A stretch of 64,000 nt of DNA from Nocardia asteroides (GTDB lineage Bacteria; Actinomycetota; Actinomycetes; Mycobacteriales; Mycobacteriaceae). This document shows, one piece after another, positions 51,224 through 60,198 of this stretch. Every line of letters starts with the position of its first letter. Within the stretch, counting starts at the first letter, position 1. The notes under the pieces were generated by a model, which worked only from the letters and a program-made list of their open reading frames with translations, did no database searches and was not told the origin of the DNA. The translations under genes and the position numbers were made by a program. Where the stretch lies: assembly GCA_019930625.1 (NCBI GenBank), contig CP082844.1:5952001-6016000 (forward strand), written 5' to 3'.

Positions 51224-51802
51224 CTACATGCGGGCGAGAGGGTGGGGCTCGCCGGTGAGCGCGACCAGCACTTCGGCCACTGTGGCCAGTCGCCGAGGAT
51301 CGTGCCGATGGTGAACCTGGGTACCGTCGACGTGTGGGGTTCCGCGCTTGAACAGGGTCGCAGCAGAGCGCCCGAATCGATTTTTGACGAACTCGCCTGT
51401 GGTGTGGCCGATCCAATCCATGTTCACCTGTAGTTCTTCAGCCCATGGGAGTTCATCACGGAACCGGCGGACGAGGTACTGGTAGCGCGCAAGAGCGACC
51501 GGTGTGCCGTCGTGGTATCGCAATACCCGCTCGGTGACATTCCGGCCACCGCGGTTTCTCACATGATCGAGCAGGCGGCTCATCAGGGTGGGGGAGATGG
51601 GTTGCCACCGGATCGCCCCACCTCGTTCGTAAAGTCTTATCAGGCAGTCGTCGCGTTCGAGGTCTTCGATGTCCAGCCGGAGAACGGAGCTTCTCCGGCA
51701 GGCTGTTTCGATGTGTAGCCGGCGGATGAGTGCGTCGAGTTCGATGTCATCGCCGGTGGTCGAGGCCACCCGGCCGAGGTCTGCGATCTGGTCGAGACTC
51801 AA
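51224..51802 (-). pseudogene. Tyrosine recombinase catalytic domain, degenerate
   Basis: About 190 residues. HIETACRRSSVLRLDIEDL and RWQPISPTLMSRLLDHV are the first catalytic block, and the tail ends TGEPHPLAR. The second block, normally Leu-Arg-His-Thr-Thr, reads WIGHTTGEFV (Arg lost), and the Tyr position of the tail is not evident. The N-terminal half is absent: the IS110 element lies immediately upstream. Confidence 0.65.
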
Positions 51803-51834
51803 TGCGCGGGCCTTGCCGGAAGCCTGGGATGTCT

Positions 51835-52085
51835 AATGAGATGTAGCGGGTCGGTCGATCGGGCAGACTCGCTGCCGGTAGCGGCTGGCGGGTGAGCACT
51901 GTTTTGGCCCCCAGGACATCGAGTCCTGAAAAAAGATCGTGCCCTCGCTGGTCGACCGGGAGGATGGATCGCTGATGGGATGTCGTGCCCGCTGGCTTTG
52001 GCGTGAGCACTGATTCATTAGGGCGCCGAGAGTTCTCCCGAACGCTACCGCTGTCATAGGCATCTGTTGAGGGACAGGAGAATTG
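51835..52085 (+). ncRNA. Candidate IS110 bridge (seek) RNA region
   Basis: Non-coding left end of the IS110 element. In IS110-group elements this segment is transcribed into a structured bridge RNA that pairs with donor and target DNA. The call rests on position and length, and the fold was not computed. Confidence 0.35.
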
Positions 52086-52088
52086 GCG

Positions 52089-53306
52089 GTGCTGTTCGTC
52101 GGAGACGACTGGGCCCAAGACCACCACGACGTCGAGTTGATGAACGCCGCGGGGAGACGGCTGGCCAGGGCCCGGCTGCCCGAGGGTGTCGACGGGATCG
52201 CGCGGTTTCACGCGCTGGTGGCCGAACACTCTGCCGCGGACGCTGATGAGGTGGTGATCGGCATCGAAACAGACCGCGGACCGTGGGTGGCGGCGCTGAT
52301 CGCTGCAGGTTACTCGGTGTTCGTGGTCAATCCGCTGCAAGCGGCCCGCTACCGGGAGCGGCATACGGTCTCCGGCGCCAAGAGCGACCCCGCCGATGCA
52401 CACGTGCTGGCCGATATGGTGCGCACCGACTCCCATCAGCTGCGACCGGTCGCTGCCGACAGTGCAGAGGTTGAAGCATTGAAAGTGATGGCGCGAGCGC
52501 ACAAGACGCTGATCTGGGAACGCACCCGCCATGTTCAACGCCTGCGGCACGCACTGCGCGAGTATTTCCCCGCCGCGCTGGAAGCCTTCGACGATCTCAC
52601 CGCCTCCGACGCCCTGGAACTGCTCGGTAAGGCACCGGAGCCGGTGTCGGCGGCGCGGTTGTCGCTCAACCAGATCCGTGCCGCGCTCACCCGTGCCCGC
52701 CGTCGCGGTGTCGAGGCCAAAGCCGCCCGCGTTCAGCAGGTGCTGCGCAGCGAACACTTGCGCCGAGACGCGGTGATCGACACAGCGTATGCGGCCACCA
52801 CGCGGGCGTCGGTCAGTGTGCTGATCACTCTGCGCGAACAAATCACCATCCTGCAGGGGCAGGTGGAGGCACATTTTGGCCGGCACCCGGACGCTGAGAT
52901 CGTTCTGTCCCAACCAGGAATGGGAGTGGTCCTCGGTGCCCGGGTGCTTGCCGAGTTCGGAGACGCCCGCGATCGTTATGCCTCGGCGAAGGCTCGCAAG
53001 AACTACGCCGGCACCAGCCCGATCACCCGCGCATCAGGCAAGAAGAAAATCGTCGCGGCACGGTTCGTGCACAACGACCGTCTCATCGATGCCCTCCTCC
53101 GTCAGGCGTTCAGCGCCCTGACCGTCTCGCCGGGTGCGCGTGCCTGCTACGACAAACACCGCGCCCGCGGCCTCGAACATCAGGCTGCGCTGCGCCAGCT
53201 GGCCAACCGCCTTGTCGGCATCCTTCATGGCTGCCTCAAGACCCGAACGGTCTACGACGAGACCACCGCATGGTCCATGCACACCGAGAAAGCCGCTGCT
53301 GCTTGA
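52089..53306 (+). CDS. IS110-family DEDD transposase
   Basis: About 405 residues, intact. GTG 52089 is preferred because AGGAG lies 8 nt upstream; TTG 52083 is too close. The N-terminal RuvC-like DEDD domain starts VGDDWAQDHHDVE, continues with GIETDRGPW, and has KSDPADAHVLADMVR. The C-terminal Transposase_20-type domain has SQPGMGVVLGARVLAEFGD and the serine region YAGTSPITRASGKKK. The only transposase in the window that looks complete. Confidence 0.93.
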   Translation: MLFVGDDWAQDHHDVELMNAAGRRLARARLPEGVDGIARFHALVAEHSAADADEVVIGIETDRGPWVAALIAAGYSVFVVNPLQAARYRERHTVSGAKSDPADAHVLADMVRTDSHQLRPVAADSAEVEALKVMARAHKTLIWERTRHVQRLRHALREYFPAALEAFDDLTASDALELLGKAPEPVSAARLSLNQIRAALTRARRRGVEAKAARVQQVLRSEHLRRDAVIDTAYAATTRASVSVLITLREQITILQGQVEAHFGRHPDAEIVLSQPGMGVVLGARVLAEFGDARDRYASAKARKNYAGTSPITRASGKKKIVAARFVHNDRLIDALLRQAFSALTVSPGARACYDKHRARGLEHQAALRQLANRLVGILHGCLKTRTVYDETTAWSMHTEKAAAA

Positions 53307-53324
53307 CATTCAACCCCCTGGGAT

Positions 53325-53680
53325 GTCTTTTTCGCCCGCACGTGCGAGGCGTCGGCGATGACCCGGTCGAAATCGATCAACCCGGCGCTGTTGGCGTGGG
53401 CGAGCATCGCCTGGTGCATCGCCTCGAACACCCCGGCCGCTTGCCAGTCCCGCACCCCGCCGCCAACAGGTCATGCCCGACCCGAATCCCAGTTCTTGGG
53501 GCAGGTCTTCCCACCCGATCCCGGTGAACAGCACAAACAAGATCCCCTGCAACACCAGCCGGTCGTCCATCCGCGCTGGACCCGGCGTGCCCGGCGCCCG
53601 GACCGGCAGTAGCGGTTCGATCACTGCCCACAACTCGTCATCCACGACCCACGGCGCCGCCACAACGAAACATACTGCAC
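53325..53680 (-). pseudogene. IS5-family transposase, N-terminal remnant
   Basis: VDDELWAVIEPLLPVRAPG and LQGILFVLFTGIGWEDLPQ in one frame, then LRDWQAAGVFEAMHQAML and DFDRVIADASHVRAKK in another. This is the N-terminal half of an IS5-group transposase with a frameshift near 53470. It ends exactly at the IS110 edge. Confidence 0.8.
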
Positions 53681-54650
53681 CGCAACAACAATCACCGCCA
53701 ATCAACCGAACCTGTTAGGTGCTCTTAGCGCTCGCTCAGCACCTAGGCGATGCACCACCCGAGAACGAACAGTTCGCGAACATTCGTACCTACGGTTTCG
53801 GCACAGCACCGCTGCCGCGGCGAGCGATCGCCGAACGGTCGTTTCCGAACGCTCGTGAGATCGTTCAGAAGGTATGCCGACGCCCCAGGCTGTCGGTACC
53901 CGCCGGGATGACCATTCTCCAGACCTTGTGCTCACGCTTCGATTCCTCACTCACCGACAGCCTCGACCGCAGTCGATTTCGCCGCCTGCGACGGCACCGC
54001 CAACCGCAACCGGGCAGGAGCCACGCTCGCAGAGCCTGACAGGCGTGCCACATGTCGTGGCGCAGAGCGTCCGCCTTCGAGACGAAACCTGCACCGCTTT
54101 CAACTTGTCCGGGGCCCCGCCCGTTACAAGCCTTCAGCGCAAGCAGTCAGGGCGTCAAGATCAAAGAGGTACCCACCTTGTACACATTTTCGGAGAAATA
54201 CACCCACACTGGGCACCCCTTTCCGTCAACAGCCGAAAAGGTACCCGCGCTGGGTGACTTTGCCGGCTTCTGCGGATGAAGCCGCCGCGACAAGTACAGC
54301 AGCCCCGGGGCCGACGAAGCGGCAGCGCGCAGTGATACGCCGATGCAGTCCGGTTCGTATCAGGCTCCCTCACCAGCATCACTGAACCATCTACCAATTC
54401 CCACCAGCCAGCCCCGAACCGCCGGGCCCTTGGCCGCCGCAGATGCCTTCGCGGACACCAGCCCGGAAGAAACACTCCCGCTACTTCCTGAACCCGAGGA
54501 CGAAGCGCTCATGGTTGAGAGGACGTTTCGAGCTCCGACGGACACCAGACCGATCGAACCGCCCCGTGTCAACGCCGCACTTTTGACCGACTAACTACGC
54601 AGATTTGCGGATCTGCGGTGTCCGGACCATCTCACGGGGCCTAAATGAAC
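53681..54650. other. Long region without a recognised gene
   Basis: About 970 bp. Several ORFs of 70-130 codons overlap but none has a family motif or good start; the best candidate (54343-54594, acidic, Pro-rich) is weak. Short AGGTACCC direct copies occur near 54164 and 54239, with a TTTTCGG/CCGAAAA inverted pair between them. Confidence 0.4.
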
Positions 54651-54678
54651 GCATCCTCTGCAAATTTGCAGAGGATGC
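54651..54678. repeat. 28-bp perfect palindrome at the edge of an IS3 fragment
   Basis: Two 14-nt halves, GCATCCTCTGCAAA and its exact reverse complement, meet with no spacer. The palindrome lies just outside the truncated end of IS3 orfB. It could be a terminator, a recombinase site or an inverted-end scar. Confidence 0.6.
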
Positions 54679-54681
54679 ATG

Positions 54682-55361
54682 TCAAAACGTGTCCGGAGGG
54701 TGGCTGCCGGCATCGGAATGATGAATCAACCCTGGCTCGATCGGGTGTCCATAGTGGTCGCGTCGCCAGACCGCCATGTTGAGCGCTTTGGATACCAGCG
54801 CGGCTGTCTTCGAGTTGGACGCGGTCCAGCCCACGATCGCCCTGGAGTAGGCATCGAACACGAATGCCACATACGCCCATCCCGACCAGGTCGACACATA
54901 TGAGAAGTCCGCAACCCACAGCTGGTTCGGGGCGTGCGCGGTGAAGTCCCGGTTGAGCTTTCCGGGGCACGCACACCATCCTTACCGGGGATCGTGGTTC
55001 GGTGTCTTCGACCACGCACGACCCCGTTCATGCCCAACTTCCGTATGAGCCGATCTACCGTGCAGAACGCCACCTCATGGCCTTGCCGGCGCAGATACCG
55101 GGTCATCTTCCGGTGGCCATACATTTCTTCCGGCGTGCCTTGCAGATCACGCAGCCAATTCTCCAAATAGGCATCGGCGATATCGCGGTCGGATGGTGGC
55201 CGTCGCCGGGCTTTGCGGTAGGTCCGTGGCGCAATCTGCACTCCGTGTGCAGCCAACACACGGCAGATCGACTCGACGCTATGACCTTGCGATACTGGTC
55301 GACGAACCCGACGATCAACGGTGTCGCGGGTCGAGTCCCGCGCGAAAAAAGCTGACGCCAA
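54682..55361 (-). pseudogene. IS3-family OrfB, frameshifted and C-truncated
   Basis: Begins ASAFFARDS in the -1 frame relative to orfA. It continues with YRKARRRPPSDRDIADAYL, MYGHRKMTRYLRRQGHEV and VDRLIRKLGMNGVVRGRRHR. The DDE part (WVADFSYVSTWSGWAYVAFV, GLIHHSDAGS) lies in another frame after a shift near 54965. The terminal third is missing. Confidence 0.85.
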
Positions 55362-55635
55362 CTTCAGAATCTCGTTGCTTCAGATCGCGGTTTTCTCTAC
55401 GCAGCCGATCCAGTTCTGCCCGCTCCGCCGCCGATAACCCTTCCCCGGCGACCGGCTGGCGCAGGCCCGGCTCGGCCTGCGCTTTGACGATCCATACCCG
55501 CAGCGTCTCAGGATGCACATCGACCATCGGGCCGATCGCCTGAGCAGCGGCATATGCGGATGGATACTCGTCGAGGTGATCGAGAGCCAGACGCAGGGCC
55601 TTCTCCCGAACCTCGGGCGGGTAACGCTTCGGCAT
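55315..55635 (-). CDS. IS3-family OrfA
   Basis: About 106 residues from ATG 55635 (MPKRYPPEVREKALRLAL), a helix-turn-helix and leucine-zipper protein of the IS3 group. It overlaps orfB by 47 bp. The overlap contains a T6 run (AGCTTTTTTCGC on the coding strand) suited to the programmed -1 frameshift that makes OrfAB in this family. OrfA itself looks intact although the element is dead. Confidence 0.8.
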   Translation of the reverse strand: MPKRYPPEVREKALRLALDHLDEYPSAYAAAQAIGPMVDVHPETLRVWIVKAQAEPGLRQPVAGEGLSAAERAELDRLRRENRDLKQRDSEVGVSFFRAGLDPRHR

Positions 55636-55653
55636 GATGACCATCTTCCTCAA

Positions 55654-56438
55654 GAAAGGAAGCGGTCCCCAACACGTGCCGGTTCACTTGTCCGGGATCT
55701 TGAGATAGCAAATCCGAGGTCGTGTGTGGAACAGCAAGAAGAAGCACGCCGAGCGGAGATCCGGAAGGTCCCCTCGGAAGGGGTGAAGACGGCCGCATTC
55801 ACCGAACCGACTCACGAACGCAATGCCAAACGTATACGCCGATTAGCTGATACGGCGTGAAGCCGTCGCGGCCGTGCGCGAGTACGCCGACGAGTGGATG
55901 CGCGGGCCACTCGGCTCGACGGTGCCGACGCCGACGCAGCTTGCGAGTGGGCCGAGTGGATCCGTCGGCATGCCGCACGTACCGACGGATCTGCGGGTCG
56001 CTCAGCACCGTTCGGGTCACTTCGTGTAGCCAGGACGAACAGCAACCTCATACAAAGGGTTGGAGCATTTACAAACCCTGGAGGTAGTGCATGATTCGAT
56101 GCGTACGTGGTGTCGGTCTCGCGGTCCGGGTCCGACGGTGGCCGCTCGTGCGCGCGCTTCATCGACGAGAGAGCCGCAGCGGCATCTCCGCACGCCGCCT
56201 GTCCCCGATATGACGGCCTCATTTCATCGCCAAGCCCGTTCAGTCAATGGCGCGCAGATCCTCGCTCGATGGAACGGTCTCCGATGGCAACGTGGTCAGG
56301 AGAAGTTCCTGCGCTGGACCGGCGCCCGTTGCGTGATGATGCGGTGTAGTTCAGCGTGACGGTTCTCCTGACGATCCGCCAGGCCTTGGTGCCTAAGAGT
56401 TCCCGGCTATCCCTGTCGGGATGCAAGCGTTTCGCGGC
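55654..56438. other. Degenerate region with a small-protein remnant
   Basis: About 780 bp. On the plus strand near 55855-56035, two frames give VREYADEWMRGPLG and DADAACEWAEWIRRHAARTDG, which look like parts of one small conserved actinomycete protein broken by a frameshift. Nothing else recognised. Confidence 0.35.
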
Positions 56439-57200
56439 CTATAGGGCGTCGTCCTTGAGAAGGCGCGTGTCAAAGTCGTAAGACAAGATCCACCGGAACT
56501 GAATGTGGCGCCGCAGGTACTCCGCGAGCCTTTCGTGTTGAAACATCGACACCCAGTCAAGGTCGGCCTCAGCGGATTTGTTGGTCGAGTCGAACGAGCG
56601 CCGATAAAGCTTGCCGGACTTCGAGAGGTACGGGGGATCAAGGTAAGCGACCACCCGGTTCGGGAGTAGTGTCTTGTAGTGAGACGCAACCCCGCTGAGG
56701 GTTTCCCGCCAGTCGGCGCGCCATACATCGGTGATGCGGCCGGTGTCGTAGAGGTGGCCGACATAGCGGAGGCGCTCGGTGAGGGGCTCTAGGTTGAATC
56801 GGCACCCGATTCCGTAGGCGGAGGTCTGGGCGCGGCCGCCGATCGGCCCGGCTTGTCCGTGCAGGATTCCGGAGAACGTAGTGCGATTGAGGAACAGGCA
56901 CTTCGTCGCGAGTTCCAAGTCGGTCGCTGCCCGGCTGTATCCGGGGACAGGATTCCAGGATCGCCAGTAGTCCCAGCGCTTGAGGGCGGTCGCACCGCCG
57001 GGAGCGATAAAGCGTTTGTGCTCATCGGTGATTCGGTCGATCAGTTCGTCGGTACGTCCGGCAGCGACCTGCCAAAATGCTGCTACGAGAGGATCGGCAT
57101 CCGCCAGGAGTGCTCGATCGACGATGCCGGCGCCGACAAGACGCAAGGCGGTCGACGCGCCGCCGGCGAACGGCTCGACGAGCAGTTCGACGCGGTGAAC
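56439..57200 (-). pseudogene. Adenine-specific DNA methyltransferase (D12 class), 5'-truncated
   Basis: The frame is open from a TAG at 57201. It contains the SAM-binding motif VEPFAGGAS at its very start, TALRLVGAGIVDRALLADADPL, and the catalytic DPPY in YLDPPYLSKSGKLY. Relatives start about 30 residues earlier (an aromatic-rich YFGGK segment), which is missing here at the junction with the acetyltransferase fragment; no start codon precedes the motif except TTG 57146. Intact relatives methylate adenine. Probably inactive or poorly translated. Confidence 0.75.
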
Positions 57201-57217
57201 CTACGGAATCGCAGGTC

Positions 57218-57562
57218 AGAGCCGGGCTCGAGAGAAGAAAAACGTTCATGGCGATGCGCGACGGCCTGCCCGTCGCACGTTCCGGTCTCGTTTCCCACGA
57301 GCAGGCCGGTGCCTTGGAATTGTGTGCGGTATGGGTAGCGCCGGAAGCTCGCGGGACCGGCACCAGCGACATGGTGGTACGTGCCGCGCTCGATTGGGCG
57401 CGTGACAGCGGCTACCGAGAGATCAGGCTCTGGGTGCGTGAGAACAACAAACCAGCGAACGACCTCTACACTCGCCTGGGCTTCACACCCACAGGGCAGC
57501 AGAAGCCGAGGCGCACAGACTCTTCACTGGCAGATATCGAGATGAGACACGAGTTCTCCTGA
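57218..57562 (+). pseudogene. GNAT acetyltransferase, C-terminal part
   Basis: AVWVAPEARGTGTSDMVVRAAL is the acetyl-CoA binding motif, followed by REIRLWVRENNKPANDLYTRL and GFTPTGQQ. The first strands are missing. It is joined head-on to the truncated methyltransferase. Confidence 0.75.
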
Positions 57563-57700
57563 CAAGCTAACGCCCGAACCCAACGCGCTTCAACGCTCAG
57601 TTGTCATCGTCATCGTCGGGGCGTCCGGATCCCGCGAGGGCCGGTGATTGGCGCCGAGGTCGGGCAGGTGGAAGCTGTAGTGGCCTCCGAGGCGGACGTG

Positions 57701-58573
57701 ACGGGGTCGCCGTAGTATCGGCCGAATTTCGGGCGGATTTGGCGTAGCCGCTGGTCAGTGGGTGCGGGAGGTGCCGGGGCCGATGAGGCTGGTCAGTTCG
57801 CGCATGGCCTGGGGAGATGGCTGGAAGTAGCGGCGCAGGTTCTCGGCCTTGCGGTGACGCGATTTGGCCATCAGTTCGAGCAGGCTCGCGCCGGATTCGC
57901 CGAGGTGTGTCAGGCCGGAGTGCCGGAGTTCGTGCAGGTCCCATCCGGTTCCGGGCCCGTCGGTGGCGGTGGCGGCGTCGAGGAGATCCCGGGCCTGGTC
58001 GTAGGACAGCGTGCGAGTCCGGTGTCCGGGCAGGTGTCGCGGTCTGCGAGGTATTTCCCTGGTCCGGGTCGGCGGTGGGTCACGAATACCGGGTCATGGT
58101 TGCGGCCGCGGAGCAGCGGGGGCAGTAGCCGGGCGGTGCCGGCGTCCCAGTAGACCGTTTCGAGGACGTGTTCGTGGTGGGTGGCGCCGTGGCGGCGGGT
58201 GCGGGGTTTGGCGCCTTTGGACTTCGCCCGGGCGCACCGGCCCGCCAGGTCGAGGTCTCCGATGTTGAGCTGGAGCAGTTCCTCTGTGCGAGCGCAGGTT
58301 TCATACAGCATCCGCCACAGGGTCTTCTCCCGCAGATGGATCTCGCGACGGGAGATGAGCCGGTCGATCGCGGTCCGCGAGCGCACCGGTGTCTCCGAGT
58401 CCGGCGGAGTCGATCGCGCGGCCGACGCCGGGACTGCCGACTGCCGGGGCGTCCCAGCCTTGCCGACGGCACCAAGAGCCATTTTGCGACCGCGGCGCGG
58501 CGCGGGTTCCAGGTGTTGACCGCCGCTTGGCCCCAGTGAGATTCCAGGGCCGCGCCGATCTCGTCGGTGACCG
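57701..58573. repeat. Long direct repeat, copy B
   Basis: About 873 bp, same orientation and highly similar to 33527-34388. The two copies enclose about 24 kb. Confidence 0.85.
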
Positions 58574-58763
58574 AGTCCAGGGTCCGGCTGGGGCCGGGCA
58601 GTCCGTCCGCATCACGGACGTCGAGCGCATCGACGGTCTGGACGACCGCGATGCCGTAGGCGCGGCAGGTGTTGCCGGGCCCGATGGTGTCCAGGAACGC
58701 TTCAGCCGATCCGCGCAGAGTGCGGGGCGCGGCGGTGTGGATCCGGGTCACGGTCGCCGCCAT
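57755..58763 (-). pseudogene. Tyrosine recombinase, frameshifted (copy B)
   Basis: ATG 58763 with GGAGAGG about 11 nt upstream. The N-terminal SAM-like arm/core-binding part ([37 protein letters not shown]) is present. After a disruption near 58480, the catalytic domain follows ([36 protein letters not shown]), then [37 protein letters not shown] and [15 protein letters not shown] in a third frame. The one-base loss before LSYDQ (about 58010) is shared with copy A. An inverted repeat lies upstream at 58848-58882. Confidence 0.82.
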
Positions 58764-58847
58764 CGGGCCCACCTCTCCGCCTTGCCCCGGATAACGGGGC
58801 CGGGTCGTGTCGTCGCCGCGGCAGGATCGCCGCTGGCCGGACCCGTT

Positions 58848-58882
58848 GATATCCCGGATAACAGGCCGTTATCCGGGATATC
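58848..58882. repeat. Perfect 15-bp inverted repeat upstream of recombinase copy B
   Basis: GATATCCCGGATAAC and its exact complement are separated by the 5 nt AGGCC. A further CCCGGATAAC copy lies at about 58786. Repeated arms of this kind upstream of an integrase suggest attachment-site arm sequences or a regulator operator. Confidence 0.6.
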
Positions 58883-58996
58883 TCTCGGCTGGCCTTTATC
58901 GGACGCGATATAGGCGGGCCGTCAGCGCCATGTTGAACAGGCCCGAAACCTTTGGCCTGGTGGTGCCGAGACCGTCTGTCGCACACCCGAGATCAG

Positions 58997-59395
58997 TCAG
59001 GGTTGCAGCGGTACGCGACGAGGCCGAATGACACGGTGGGTGATTCGCCAGCCGAGAGTGGTCCGCTCGACGGTGTCCTCGTAGGTAGCGCTGCCGACCG
59101 ACCCGTCCGTCATGATGCCGATCCCCTTGGAGTGTGCGTGTGCTGTTCCATCCCCGGCGTCGGTAACCACGATGTTCGTGACATGGTGGGCTACCGGATT
59201 GCCATTGCCCAACGATAAGGCGGCTGCGCGGAGGCCGGCCAGGCCGGTCAGGACGCCGCCACCCAGCGCGCTCACGTCATAGGTGATCCCCTCGGCGAAC
59301 ACGGCGCGCAACCCCTCGAAGTCGCCGCGGTCGGTGAGAAGTCCGTGCAGGTTGATCAGGTCCGTGATGGCGAGTTGGTCTTCGGTGGTCAACAT
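58997..59395 (-). CDS. SnoaL-like / NTF2-fold protein
   Basis: 132 residues from ATG 59395. The SnoaL-like pattern is LTTEDQLAITDLINLHGLLTDR, FEGLRAVFAEGITYD, HHVTNIVVTDAGDGTAHAHS and a final RTTLGWRITHRV. This fold serves as isomerase, cyclase or ring-hydroxylating enzyme subunit. Divergent from the TetR gene and probably repressed by it. Confidence 0.85.
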   Translation of the reverse strand: MLTTEDQLAITDLINLHGLLTDRGDFEGLRAVFAEGITYDVSALGGGVLTGLAGLRAAALSLGNGNPVAHHVTNIVVTDAGDGTAHAHSKGIGIMTDGSVGSATYEDTVERTTLGWRITHRVIRPRRVPLQP

Positions 59396-59417
59396 TGTGC
59401 AGCCTTCCGATACTTAA

Positions 59418-59433
59418 TCGGGGATCTCCCCAT
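59418..59433. promoter_or_regulatory. TetR operator 1 (SnoaL side)
   Basis: GGGGA-TC-TCCCC palindrome with AAT flank, about 25 bp upstream of the SnoaL start. Same core as the site at 59453. Confidence 0.6.
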
Positions 59434-59452
59434 TTCATGTGCTGTACCGTAA

Positions 59453-59468
59453 TCGGGGATGTCCCCGA
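59453..59468. promoter_or_regulatory. TetR operator 2 (overlaps tetR start codon)
   Basis: TCGGGGATGTCCCCGA, a perfect palindrome whose middle contains the ATG of the TetR gene. Spaced about 35 bp from operator 1. It suggests steric autoregulation and a leaderless or very short leader transcript. Confidence 0.65.
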
Positions 59469-60040
59469 ATAACAAGCGTGGCCCCAGATCAGACGCATCG
59501 CGCAGTAACGCGCGTTTGCTTGCGGCCGCTCGGGAACTGATGACTACTGCGGGCGCCGACGTCGCCCTCGACGAGGTGGCGCGACGCGCCGGCGTCGGGA
59601 ATGCGACGCTGTACCGCCACTTCCCGACTCGCGCGGACCTGCTCGTCGCCGTGTACAGCGACGAGGTCACCGCCCTGTGCCGCCGCGGTGCGGAACTGAT
59701 CGACGCCGGGTCGCCACTTGAGGCCCTGTTCGCTTGGCTCGACGCGTTCGTAGTGCATGTGGCGACGAAGCGTCCGCTCGCCCTCGCTGCGACTGAGGGG
59801 TCCGGTGATCGTCGGACGCCGCTGTTCGAGAAATGGCATGCCTCGATCACGTCGACCGCCGCCGATCTGGTGGATCACGCCCGGCCGGTGTTGTGCCCAG
59901 GCCTTGCCGCAGCCGACGTGCTCACGCTGGCCAGTGGAGTAGCGCTCGCCTCGGGAGCCGACGTCGAGTATGCGCGCCGCCTGGTGGCATTGCTGCGCAC
60001 CGGCCTGGTGTCCCAGACTGCTGATGCCATCCCGCCTTGA
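59459..60040 (+). CDS. TetR-family repressor
   Basis: 193 residues from ATG 59459. The N-terminal DNA-binding domain has ALDEVARRAGVGNATLYRHFPTR; the ligand domain is helical and alanine-rich. There is no ribosome site before the ATG, which lies inside an operator, so leaderless translation is likely. It is expected to control itself and the divergent SnoaL gene in response to an unknown small molecule. Confidence 0.9.
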   Translation: MSPNNKRGPRSDASRSNARLLAAARELMTTAGADVALDEVARRAGVGNATLYRHFPTRADLLVAVYSDEVTALCRRGAELIDAGSPLEALFAWLDAFVVHVATKRPLALAATEGSGDRRTPLFEKWHASITSTAADLVDHARPVLCPGLAAADVLTLASGVALASGADVEYARRLVALLRTGLVSQTADAIPP

Positions 60041-60198
60041 AGGGGCTCCGGACTGGCAGGGTCTCGTAATCAACTGTCGCGGGTTCGAGGTGCCCAGCCG
60101 GACGGTTTCCGGGCTCGTGGGCCGGAGGCGTAGCGGGTCCAGTAAGCGGCGCCATCGTCAACTGGCTGCACCAGGCGGTGGCTTGGTGAGGAGGGGCG

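Larger units (their letters stand above)
51824..53328 (+). mobile_element. IS110-family insertion element
   Basis: The transposase gene at 52089-53306 has about 255 bp of non-coding DNA on its 5' side and almost none on its 3' side, the IS110-group layout. The 11-bp sequence CTGGGATGTCT occurs at both edges (51824-51834 and 53318-53328), giving a unit of about 1.5 kb, as expected when target and core sequence match in this family. The element separates a recombinase fragment from an IS5 fragment. Confidence 0.75.

Noticed and set aside
51747..52913. 388-codon minus-strand ORF
   Set aside because: Antisense to the IS110 transposase and its leader.
54343..54594. Acidic 83-codon ORF
   Set aside because: No ribosome site, family or conserved neighbour; kept only as a note in the gap entry.
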